From the NCBI RefSeq assembly GCF_002895435.1, contig NZ_POYJ01000010.1, positions 155,167 through 219,166 of the forward strand: a stretch of 64,000 nt of DNA. Direction: 5' to 3'. The stretch comes from Aquimarina sediminis. Lineage in GTDB: Bacteria; Bacteroidota; Bacteroidia; Flavobacteriales; Flavobacteriaceae. The notes under the pieces were generated by a model. It searched no databases, had not been told where the DNA came from, and saw only the letters and a list, made by a program, of their open reading frames with translations. This document shows, one piece after another, positions 1-7,197 of the stretch. The position numbers and the translations under genes are program-made. Positions within the stretch are counted from its first letter, which is position 1, and every line of letters starts with the position of its first letter.

Positions 1-744
1 AAAATAGGTCTGTATATATCATATCATAATAACGGGAATACATATTCAAGTGTAAATTATAATGAAAATGGTAATGCAGATGGTGTCTACGTAGCATATT
101 ATGACGACAAGCAACTCTTTGCTAAATGCCTATATATAGACGGTAAAATTGAAGGTGAATTAAATAGTTACCACCAGAATGGGCAGCCCATGAAAGAAGA
201 AAATTATAGTAATGGAAAAAAAGAAGGTACTCTAAAGGAGTATTTTAAAAATGGACAATTGAAGGTAAATTCTGTATATAAAGATGATCAAGTAGTGGGG
301 GATTATTTAAGTTATTTTGAAGATGGTCAGCTGAGAATAAAAGCAAAAATATCTAATGGATTTGTAACATCCAGAACCAGCTATTATAAGGATGGTACAA
401 TCGAATCAGAATCATCTCAACAAGAACTATATGGTTCTTCTAATTGGAAGTATTATCACACAAACGGAAAAGTATCTAGTACTGGACTTAAGGATAAATG
501 GTCTACAGGTGATTTTAAAATTGGGGAATGGGTTTATTATCACACCAATGAAACATTATATAAAACAGAGTTATATAGTGATTTTGGATCTCTTGAAGAT
601 ATTATCAATTGTTTTGATGGTCAAGGTAAACCATTGAATAAAGGTACTTTTATAAACGGAAATGGAACCGTAAACGAATATGACGTAAATGGAAAACTGA
701 TTAGAACAGACACTTATGAAAAAGGTTCTATTGTTAAAAAATAA
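1..744 (+). CDS. YwqK/MORN-like repeat protein (5' end missing)
   Basis: The frame is open from base 1, so the gene begins before the window and 247 codons are visible. An internal ATG at 190 is unlikely to be the real start because the repeat pattern continues upstream of it. The protein is built from about 22-residue units with the signature Y-x-N/D-G-x-L/K/P (for example NGQPMKEENY, NGQLKVNSVY, DGTIESES). These resemble the MORN_2 repeats of proteins annotated as YwqK-family antitoxins. In Bacteroidota such proteins are common, and the antitoxin label is mostly inherited annotation. No partner toxin is visible; the next gene, 6 bp downstream, encodes a small exported protein and may be co-transcribed. 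Molecular function unknown. Confidence 0.8.
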   Translation, partial: KIGLYISYHNNGNTYSSVNYNENGNADGVYVAYYDDKQLFAKCLYIDGKIEGELNSYHQNGQPMKEENYSNGKKEGTLKEYFKNGQLKVNSVYKDDQVVGDYLSYFEDGQLRIKAKISNGFVTSRTSYYKDGTIESESSQQELYGSSNWKYYHTNGKVSSTGLKDKWSTGDFKIGEWVYYHTNETLYKTELYSDFGSLEDIINCFDGQGKPLNKGTFINGNGTVNEYDVNGKLIRTDTYEKGSIVKK

Positions 745-750
745 TTAGGT

Positions 751-1134
751 ATGCATAACATAGTTTTCACCCTACTTATTATAACCTCATCGCTTGCCTT
801 TGGGCAAAAAGTTAGACTCACTAATTTTAAATCAACTAATTGCGATGAAGAAACAGATGCTTTTTATGCCAAAAATCGAATTATAAGTCAGCCAATTAAA
901 AAAGATACTCTATTTATTAAGATAGCTACGACAGCAAATTGCTGTACCAGTTTTATCCCATCAATTCATTTTGAAAAGAAAATTTTAAAACTCAGTTACG
1001 AGGAATACGGCGAGTATTGCAATTGTATCTGCTACTATGAGTTTGACTATACTATTACAGGAATAAAAGAGAAGGAATATAGTGTTTACCTAAATGATAA
1101 AAAAATAGAATATTCTGCCGAAAAATATGAGTAG
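751..1134 (+). CDS. small exported protein, unknown function
   Basis: 127 residues, beginning 6 bp after the repeat protein and probably in the same transcript. The first 19 residues form a signal peptide (hydrophobic FTLLIITSSLAFG followed by Q), so the product should reach the periplasm or beyond. The mature part has six cysteines, including CC and CNCIC groupings around residues 63-64 and 90-94. They could form disulfides or bind metal. No family was recognised and no enzymatic motif is visible. Confidence 0.7.
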   Translation: MHNIVFTLLIITSSLAFGQKVRLTNFKSTNCDEETDAFYAKNRIISQPIKKDTLFIKIATTANCCTSFIPSIHFEKKILKLSYEEYGEYCNCICYYEFDYTITGIKEKEYSVYLNDKKIEYSAEKYE

Positions 1135-1454
1135 ATTATATAGTATGATCTATCATACAGTCTATATCTATTACAAAATTGATTTCGTTGTTTTTAAACT
1201 TTTTGAAAGCTTGTCTAACTTTTTTGCAAGCTTCTATCGAAACTATCCAATCTGGGGCTTTCTTTAATTTATCTATTTACAAGGAAACTAAATAGTTACT
1301 AAAAAATTTCTTTTAACGAGACCAATATAACATCCCTCCTCTTTAATTTTACGTTGATCAAAAAATCCGTTAGATTTGTAAATAGACCTGTAATTATATA
1401 TCCAGATATTTATCTTGTATGCAATTGTTAACGGTAGCGTAATGAAAATCAATA
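1135..1454. other. 320-bp gap with possible gene remnant
   Basis: No convincing gene. On the minus strand, 1276-1136 is open for 46 codons and ends in TAA. It has protein-like composition (it contains DWIVSIEACKKVRQAFKKFK) but no ATG, GTG or TTG start, and a stop lies directly upstream. It may be the decayed C-terminus of a lost gene. The remainder is AT-rich leader for the DinB-fold gene. Confidence 0.3.
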
Positions 1455-1985
1455 ATGAAACAAATAAAATGGTTTGACAGAAAATTTGATTTTTCCTTTA
1501 CCCAGAATATTTTTCCATCAATTATCGAGAGACTTAAAGGAACTTCATTGCGATTAGAACATAAAATCGCTCAAACTCCCAGTGACCAATTGTGCGTTAA
1601 ACCAGAAGGCACATGGTCAATTCAAGAAAACATTGGTCACCTAATTGACCTCGAACCTATTTGGCAAGGGAGGCTTGAGGATATATTAAATGATGAGAAA
1701 TACTTGAGGGCGGCAGATTTAGAAAATAATAAAACTAACTTTGCCAGACATAATGACAAAGAAGTTAATGACCTAATCAAGGAATTTGTATCTATTCGAG
1801 CATTAACATTAAGTAAACTAGAAAAGGTTTCAGAAAAAGAAATTTTTAAATACGTCCTACATCCAAGATTAGAAACGCCTATGCGTACAATGGATTTATT
1901 CCTTTTTGTAGCTGAACATGATGACCATCATCTGGCAAGAATTAACGAATTAAACGCACTACTTACGACAACGTCGAAACATTGA
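1455..1985 (+). CDS. DinB-family protein
   Basis: 176 residues with the four-helix DinB/YfiT-type fold signature: an N-terminal helix ending in WSIQENIGHLIDLE (first metal His near residue 62) and a late AEHDDHHLARINEL segment that supplies the other histidines of the usual His triad. Proteins of this fold bind a divalent metal, and several are thiol-dependent (bacillithiol or mycothiol) transferases; many remain uncharacterised. Cytoplasmic, with no signal peptide. The stop codon is followed 20 bp later by the ATG of a small membrane protein, so the two may be co-transcribed. Confidence 0.8.
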   Translation: MKQIKWFDRKFDFSFTQNIFPSIIERLKGTSLRLEHKIAQTPSDQLCVKPEGTWSIQENIGHLIDLEPIWQGRLEDILNDEKYLRAADLENNKTNFARHNDKEVNDLIKEFVSIRALTLSKLEKVSEKEIFKYVLHPRLETPMRTMDLFLFVAEHDDHHLARINELNALLTTTSKH

Positions 1986-2005
1986 TAACAAAACACACAA
2001 CAACT

Positions 2006-2425
2006 ATGAATCCAATTATTAAGAATATTTTAGCTGTTATTATAGGATGGCTTATAGGTAGCATTGTCAATATGGGACTCATTAAAATCGGATATAGTAT
2101 GGTTCCTATTGAAGGTGTTGATCCCAATGACATGAATGCACTAGCTGCTATTATGCCAACGTTAGAGTATAAACATTTTGTTTTTCCTTTTTTGGCTCAT
2201 GCACTAGGTACTTTAGTTGGAGCAATCATTGCTGGTCTAATCGCTGCCAACCATAAAATGAAATTTGCATTGGGTATTGGGGTTTTGTTTCTAATAGGTG
2301 GGATTCTCGTTAGTTTTATGCTTCCCGCACCTACTTGGTTTATAGGTATAGATCTACTATTAGCATATATCCCTATGGCGTGGATTGGTGGAAAAATTGC
2401 AGATAAAACATCAAGTCGTAACTAA
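2006..2425 (+). CDS. four-helix membrane protein, unknown function
   Basis: 139 residues from the ATG at 2006. An upstream in-frame TTG at 1982 overlaps the end of the DinB-fold gene and adds only a polar stretch, so the ATG is preferred. Four hydrophobic segments are visible: the N-terminal NIIAVIIGWLIGS-like helix, residues about 55-80, 85-105 and 110-130. There are glycine-rich helix faces and a KIADKTSSRN tail. Family not assigned with certainty. It resembles small Bacteroidota inner-membrane proteins of unknown role. Confidence 0.7.
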   Translation: MNPIIKNILAVIIGWLIGSIVNMGLIKIGYSMVPIEGVDPNDMNALAAIMPTLEYKHFVFPFLAHALGTLVGAIIAGLIAANHKMKFALGIGVLFLIGGILVSFMLPAPTWFIGIDLLLAYIPMAWIGGKIADKTSSRN

Positions 2426-2479
2426 AAACAATACCAAACATAAAATAACTACTATTAGAACAGTGATTTTCTTATCTCT

Positions 2480-3523
2480 ATGTCATTAACACATATCTTA
2501 CTTATAATAATTAGCGGCTTGGGTGTAGTACACGGATTCTTTCTGGCTATTTTTTTATGGATATACCCAAAAGGAAATACAACGTCCAACAAGATTCTAA
2601 GCGTACTACTTATAGTACTATCCTTTAGAATCGGAAAATCTGTACTTTTAGAATTTGCTCAACAGATAGACGTTAAACTTATATTTATCGGTTTAGGTAC
2701 CCTAATGGCTATTGGACCGCTTTATTATTTATTTACACAATCTGTTATTGAAAAAGAATTTAAGCTACATAAAAAACACTTACTTCATTTTGTTCCGACC
2801 CTTGTGGGAGTGTGTTTTGGTTTTTGGATCAATGACCTGCGGGTTCAATCCATTCCCAAACTGTTTTTTGTTTTCCTATTTCTTTCCTATTATGGACATT
2901 ATTTAACTTATTTAATTTTTAGTTACTCGTATCTCTCTAGAAAAAAGAAAGCAGGAGTAAGTAATAGTTCATATGAGTTTTTACGATTACTTTTTTACGC
3001 CTTATTAGTAATATGGATTGCTTATTTCTTGAATTTATTCGATGAGTTTATTCCATATATTGTTGGGGCTATATTATATACTTGTATAGCATATATCGTT
3101 AGCTTTATTGTTATTCAAAAAGGATACATCAAAGAAATGGGCTCTACTAAATATAGATCTACTCCTATTTCTGATGAACAAATTAGTACTGTTTTTGATA
3201 AAATCCATACGCTGGTGGTTACCGAAGAGCAATTCAAAAATCCCGATCTCACTTTAAAACTTTTAAGCAAACAACTTCATTTAAGCACACAAGTAGTATC
3301 ATTGGTAATTAACAAAAAGAATAAGACAAACTTTAATAGTTATATCAATCATTATCGCGTAGAGGAGTCCATTGCTATGTTTCAAAACGAAAAATTTAAG
3401 AACCACACCATTGCAGCTATCGCTTTTGAAGTAGGTTTTAACAGTATCTCTAGTTTTAATTCTGCCTTTAAAAAGCAAACAGGAAAAACCCCCTTAGTGC
3501 TTCGTAAAAGTATCGGCAAATGA
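2480..3523 (+). CDS. membrane-anchored AraC-family transcription regulator
   Basis: 347 residues. The first about 215 contain seven hydrophobic helices (starting LTHILLIIISGLGVVHGF) and the last about 110 form an AraC-type double helix-turn-helix. Typical residues include LTLKLLSKQLHLSTQVVSLVIN in the first HTH and IAAIAFEVGFNSISSFNSAFKKQTGKTPL in the second. This architecture is common in Flavobacteriia, where the membrane part presumably senses a signal and the C-terminus binds DNA. The next gene on the same strand (membrane-anchored DJ-1/PfpI protein, 85 bp downstream) is a plausible target; this is an inference from proximity. Confidence 0.88.
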   Translation: MSLTHILLIIISGLGVVHGFFLAIFLWIYPKGNTTSNKILSVLLIVLSFRIGKSVLLEFAQQIDVKLIFIGLGTLMAIGPLYYLFTQSVIEKEFKLHKKHLLHFVPTLVGVCFGFWINDLRVQSIPKLFFVFLFLSYYGHYLTYLIFSYSYLSRKKKAGVSNSSYEFLRLLFYALLVIWIAYFLNLFDEFIPYIVGAILYTCIAYIVSFIVIQKGYIKEMGSTKYRSTPISDEQISTVFDKIHTLVVTEEQFKNPDLTLKLLSKQLHLSTQVVSLVINKKNKTNFNSYINHYRVEESIAMFQNEKFKNHTIAAIAFEVGFNSISSFNSAFKKQTGKTPLVLRKSIGK

Positions 3524-3608
3524 TCTTTTACTCTAATGAAATGATCATTTAAGAAGATTTAAAACCCTCATTTACTTTATTTAGCCAAATATTAATAAAG
3601 TAAATGTT

Positions 3609-4709
3609 ATGTTTAAAAAAAGACCTATCCTTAAGTGGTTCCTCATTATTTTTATTGGATTGATAGTTTCACTCTTTTCTTTTGGTTACTGGTTTATGAG
3701 CCTTCTCCCCAAAGAAAACAACAAAGCTAGTTTAAAATCTACCCTAGTAGAAAATCTGCCCTATCTATCTAAAGACAGTATTGCTCCTCGTGGAAAAATT
3801 CTGGCTGTAGTGACAAGTGTAGATGTTATGGGTAATAGTGAAAAAAGTACCGGGTATGAATTGACAGAGCTGTCACGGGCCTACTACGTGTTTAAAGCTA
3901 ATGGTTTTGAGGTAGATATTGCAAGCCCGCAAGGAGGTAAGCCACCAGTTGTGATCGATGGAGATGATATGGGAGCTTATGACTATGCTTTTTTAAATGA
4001 TACCATCGCACAATACAAGACTAGCAACACTATTCATATAAATGATGTTGTTGCTAGTGATTATCAAGCAGTTTTCTTTGCTGGAGGTAAGGGAGCGATG
4101 TTTGATTTTCCGCAAAACAAAGCAATCCAATCTATTGTTAGTGAGTATTATCAATCCGGCAAAGTCGTTGGAGCAGTTTGTCATGGTCCCGCGGCATTGG
4201 TAAATGTAACCCTTGATAATGGCTCTTCTCTTCTAAAGAACAAAATGGTTAGTAGTTTTACAAATGATGAAGAGCTACTTTTAATTCCCGATGCAGAATC
4301 AATATTCCCTTTTCTTTTACAAGACAAATTAATCTCTCAAGGCGCACGTTTTAACGAAGGAGAGATGTACCTGGAGAAAATTAGCCATGATGGTAATCTG
4401 GTTACAGGTCAAAACCCATGGTCTACATGGATATTGGCAGAAACGATGATCAAACAACTTGGATATACACCAAAAAAACGAAAAATAACCGCAGAAGAGA
4501 ATGCAGTAAAAATACTGGCAGTTTATAGAGATCAAGGATCTCGAGAGGCAAAAGCAATGATAAAAAAAATGGTGTCGCAACAAAAGTCTATAGACAGAAT
4601 AGTCATAGCCTCTCATAGTATTGTAGCCATCATGCAAAAAGATATTGGAACATTTTTTGACTTGGTTGGTTTAGTTTCTTTTATTAAAAACAAAACCACA
4701 AATGATTAA
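3609..4709 (+). CDS. membrane-anchored DJ-1/PfpI (class I amidotransferase-like) protein
   Basis: 366 residues. One N-terminal membrane helix (residues about 10-31) is followed by a DJ-1/PfpI domain at about 60-280. The nucleophile elbow GAVCHGPAAL puts Cys191 next to His192, and Glu84 in TGYELTEL matches the acid that usually contacts the cysteine. Family members include Hsp31-type glyoxalases and chaperones and the putative type 1 glutamine amidotransferases. The anchor and a C-terminal tail of about 85 residues (after TPKKRKITAEEN) are additions to the usual about 220-residue domain. The tail resembles no domain I know. It follows the membrane AraC regulator on the same strand. Confidence 0.8.
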   Translation: MFKKRPILKWFLIIFIGLIVSLFSFGYWFMSLLPKENNKASLKSTLVENLPYLSKDSIAPRGKILAVVTSVDVMGNSEKSTGYELTELSRAYYVFKANGFEVDIASPQGGKPPVVIDGDDMGAYDYAFLNDTIAQYKTSNTIHINDVVASDYQAVFFAGGKGAMFDFPQNKAIQSIVSEYYQSGKVVGAVCHGPAALVNVTLDNGSSLLKNKMVSSFTNDEELLLIPDAESIFPFLLQDKLISQGARFNEGEMYLEKISHDGNLVTGQNPWSTWILAETMIKQLGYTPKKRKITAEENAVKILAVYRDQGSREAKAMIKKMVSQQKSIDRIVIASHSIVAIMQKDIGTFFDLVGLVSFIKNKTTND

Positions 4710-4735
4710 CAACCAAATCTTTAAACACCCAAAAG

Positions 4736-4780
4736 AACACTGATTCATACCGTAAGAGTTGTAAAAATCAGTGTTTTTTT
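4736..4780 (+). terminator. intrinsic terminator after the DJ-1/PfpI gene
   Basis: A perfect 10-bp stem (AACACTGATT at 4736-4745 with AATCAGTGTT at 4766-4775) encloses a 20-nt loop and is followed by a run of T to 4780. It lies 27 bp after the stop codon, in the orientation expected for rho-independent termination. Confidence 0.8.
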
Positions 4781-4935
4781 ATACCCAAAAACTAATAACA
4801 ACTATCAACTTGTTATCAAGCTATTTTTTTTTAAGTTTATAAAGGCGTAAAATGAAAAATTGTATAACCCATTGACCCATTTGTATTTACCTAATTCTAA
4901 TATTCATATGTGGTCGTAGTTTCAATTTAAAACAA

Positions 4936-5493
4936 ATGAAAAAGAAAAGGAAATTTTGGACTAATGAGAAGCTATTAAGCATTTCTGCTTTATTCGTTAG
5001 TTTGGTTACTCTAATCGTTTTTATCTATCAAACAAATTTGATACGGCAACAGCAACATATGTCTGTATATCCTCATTTAATACTAACAAATTATCGTTCA
5101 GGTTCTATAAATTATCAATATGTTTTAAAAAATGAAGGAATAGGTCCCGCATTTGTCAAATCTGTTATTGTTAAAGATGTGGCTGGTAAATCATACCATA
5201 GTATTAGTCACTATGTAGACTCAAAATTACAGTTAAAAGATTCTATTTCTTATTACTATTCTGATATATACCAGGGTCGTGTAATACCGGCTAATGAAGA
5301 AATTGTTTTATTTGAACTTTTTGACAAAAAAGAAACAACACTACAAGGCATTCCTAAAAACACCATAATGGGAGCAAAAAAACTTCGCCATGTTCTAAAC
5401 AATGATAGTTTAAAAATAACCATAGAATATGAATCTGTTTATGGTGCGCGCTGGTCTATTTCTAAACATTCTCAAACTCCTGTAAAGAAGTAA
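4936..5493 (+). CDS. membrane-anchored protein, unknown function
   Basis: 185 residues. A basic N-terminus (MKKKRKFW) precedes one hydrophobic helix (about residues 14-31, LLSISALFVSLVTLIVFIY), so the protein is anchored with its C-terminus probably on the periplasmic side. The soluble part is rich in beta-type sequence (PHLILTNYRSGSINYQYVLKNEGIGPAFVKSVIVKD), similar to short immunoglobulin-like or NEW-type domains, but I cannot assign a family. It stands alone after the terminator at 4780. No enzymatic motif seen. Confidence 0.65.
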   Translation: MKKKRKFWTNEKLLSISALFVSLVTLIVFIYQTNLIRQQQHMSVYPHLILTNYRSGSINYQYVLKNEGIGPAFVKSVIVKDVAGKSYHSISHYVDSKLQLKDSISYYYSDIYQGRVIPANEEIVLFELFDKKETTLQGIPKNTIMGAKKLRHVLNNDSLKITIEYESVYGARWSISKHSQTPVKK

Positions 5494-5912
5494 ATTGATA
5501 ATTTGCTTTTAATATACATTCGATGATTTTCTCTTACCGATGATCCATCGAGATACCTTATGATTAAAACTCACTAACACTTACCTGAGGTACTCCCCTG
5601 CTTAATCCCCAAAATAGCATTAAACTGTTTCACTTCACGCTTATGAAATTGAGAGAACTTGTGTAATAAAGAAATAAATCTATTGTTTGGCTTTTTCATA
5701 ATTCTAAAATTTAAGTTATACCTTATTAGTATCTCTAAACATTAAAAAATCACATTTCTTGTACGTTTTTTTTCAAATCAAACAAATGCAAGCTTTATTC
5801 TAACCCTAAAAAACTAAGCTATCTTTATATTTTTAAAAATAAAACATAAAAAATGCAATAGATTTAAAAAGTATCGTCTTTTTAAACAAAGACCAGTTAT
5901 AAAAGGTTTTAA
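5494..5912. other. 419-bp intergenic region
   Basis: Lies between a membrane protein and the ECF-sigma gene. It contains the small minus-strand reading frame at 5574-5699, described separately, and the leader of the sigma gene (5700-5912), which is very AT-rich. No clear TAnnTTTG box was found before the sigma gene. Confidence 0.5.
5574..5699 (-). CDS. candidate 41-residue peptide
   Basis: On the minus strand an ATG at 5699 opens 41 codons ending in TAG at 5574. The product starts MKKPNNRFISLLHKFSQF and ends KQGSTSGKC. It is basic, with an amphipathic helical N-terminal half and a short polar tail ending in cysteine. It lies inside a 419-bp gap where no other gene explains the sequence. The composition (Lys/Phe/Ser-rich start, no long hydrophobic stretch) is like short Flavobacteriia peptides of the leader-plus-core kind, but no modification or export gene is adjacent. 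It could equally be a chance frame. Confidence 0.35.
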   Translation of the reverse strand: MKKPNNRFISLLHKFSQFHKREVKQFNAILGIKQGSTSGKC

Positions 5913-6452
5913 ATGAATTCGGAATCAGAAAACAGTAAAAAACTTAAGGATTTTTTTGGTAAAGAATATCAATCACTAAAGATGTATGTAAATACCAAAG
6001 TGAGAGATACTGCCAGTAGAAATGCAGAAGATATCATTCAGGATGTTGCCTTAAAACTGTTTGCTGGAGCTGATAGATATGCACCTATTAATAACGTAGC
6101 TGGTTTTGTATACAGATCTATTAAAAACAAGATCATTGATGTAATGCGCACTACAAAACAAACTGAATCATTAGAAATGAGCAGTGAATATTTGGGTTTG
6201 GCAGAAATGTTACACCAGGCATCAGATTGTAACACATCAGAAAAAATGATCCCTGTTTTAAAGAATTGTATTCAGCAATTAAAACCATGGTATAGAGATA
6301 TTATCGTCGCCGTAGATTTTGAAGGATACACCTATAAAGAAATTTCTAAAGAAACCGGAATTCCAGAAGGAACACTAATGTCGAGAAGACATCGAGCAAT
6401 AGGAATATTGTATAAAAAACTAGAATCAGAACTTATAAAACATAAAAGTTAA
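5913..6452 (+). CDS. ECF-type RNA polymerase sigma factor
   Basis: 179 residues with sigma region 2 at about 15-85 (AEDIIQDVALKLF and GFVYRSIKNKIIDVMR, the core-binding and -10-recognition helices) and region 4 at about 125-175 (YRDIIVAVDFEGYTYKEIS followed by GIPEGTLMSRRHRAI, a helix-turn-helix). Length and layout fit the sigma-70 ECF group. It is followed 6 bp later by a two-helix membrane protein and then a 72-residue protein, so the three probably form an operon. The membrane protein is the obvious candidate for an atypical anti-sigma or signal input, though it has no recognisable FecR or zinc-finger anti-sigma domain. Confidence 0.85.
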   Translation: MNSESENSKKLKDFFGKEYQSLKMYVNTKVRDTASRNAEDIIQDVALKLFAGADRYAPINNVAGFVYRSIKNKIIDVMRTTKQTESLEMSSEYLGLAEMLHQASDCNTSEKMIPVLKNCIQQLKPWYRDIIVAVDFEGYTYKEISKETGIPEGTLMSRRHRAIGILYKKLESELIKHKS

Positions 6453-6458
6453 CACATC

Positions 6459-6896
6459 ATGAAAAATTTTTTCACCCATAAAATGAGGAAAAAGTCTCCA
6501 ATAGAGATTGTAGGAATGATCATTTTTGGCGCTATTGCCATTACCGGATTAGCCATTTTGTTTGGTTATGTTATTATGTGGTTATGGAACTGGTTAATGC
6601 CCGAAATTTTTGGACTCACTACTCTTACTTATTGGCAAGCTGTTGGTCTGTTTATCCTACTTAAAATCCTAATAGGCGGATGCGGCGGTGGTGGTAGCAA
6701 AAAGTCATCTAAAAGCTCGGACAATACATGCAAAAATGATTCTAAAAGTGATTTTTCGAAATGGAAACATTACGATAAATTCTGGAAAGAAGAAGGTGAT
6801 GAACTATACACGAAGTATCTGGAACGATTACAATCTGATCAAAACCAAACAAATAAGTCAGAAATAGAATCAGAACCCGAATCAGAATCAGAGTAA
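6459..6896 (+). CDS. small two-helix membrane protein of the sigma operon
   Basis: 145 residues. Two membrane helices (about 18-45 and 56-75) are separated by a short loop, then a glycine/cysteine stretch GGCGGGGSKKSSKSS, then a charged cytoplasmic-type tail (FSKWKHYDKFWKEEGDELYTKYLERL) and an acidic repeat of E-S/P at the end. I do not recognise a family. Its position 6 bp after the ECF sigma gene and 29 bp before the 72-residue protein suggests it acts in the same response. Confidence 0.7.
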   Translation: MKNFFTHKMRKKSPIEIVGMIIFGAIAITGLAILFGYVIMWLWNWLMPEIFGLTTLTYWQAVGLFILLKILIGGCGGGGSKKSSKSSDNTCKNDSKSDFSKWKHYDKFWKEEGDELYTKYLERLQSDQNQTNKSEIESEPESESE

Positions 6897-6925
6897 CCTT
6901 ATATTATTTTATAAAATATTTCACT

Positions 6926-7144
6926 ATGGAACTTCTACTATTTCGAACAGATATCAAATCAAAGAAAAAAGTGCGGCATGTAACACCTATACTTGATAGA
7001 CATTCTGATATTCTAAAATGGTCAATCGATCTCGAAGATATCGATAATGTACTTAGAATAGAAGCTACCACTAACCTTACAGAAGATGAAATCGTTAGTT
7101 TAGTTCGTGTACATGGATTTTACATACAAACATTAACAGATTAA
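6926..7144 (+). CDS. 72-residue HMA-fold-like protein without metal cysteines
   Basis: The pattern of this short protein (KVRHVTPILDRHSDILKWSIDLED, then VLRIEATTNLTEDEIVSLVRVHGF) matches the beta-alpha-beta-beta-alpha-beta layout of heavy-metal-associated (HMA) domains. In particular the W-x-I/V-D-L-E-D strand and the final alpha/beta pair are HMA-like. The CxxC metal motif is absent, so it is unlikely to carry copper by the usual route. It is the third gene of the ECF sigma operon. Assignment is by pattern only; it could be another ferredoxin-like small protein. Confidence 0.55.
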   Translation: MELLLFRTDIKSKKKVRHVTPILDRHSDILKWSIDLEDIDNVLRIEATTNLTEDEIVSLVRVHGFYIQTLTD

Positions 7145-7197
7145 AAACCTGATCATTACAATTATGTTATCTAATTAGTGGTAAGAATCAATAAACT

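Noticed and set aside
392..637. 81-codon plus-strand frame
   Set aside because: Shadow of the repeat protein in another frame, with no leader of its own.
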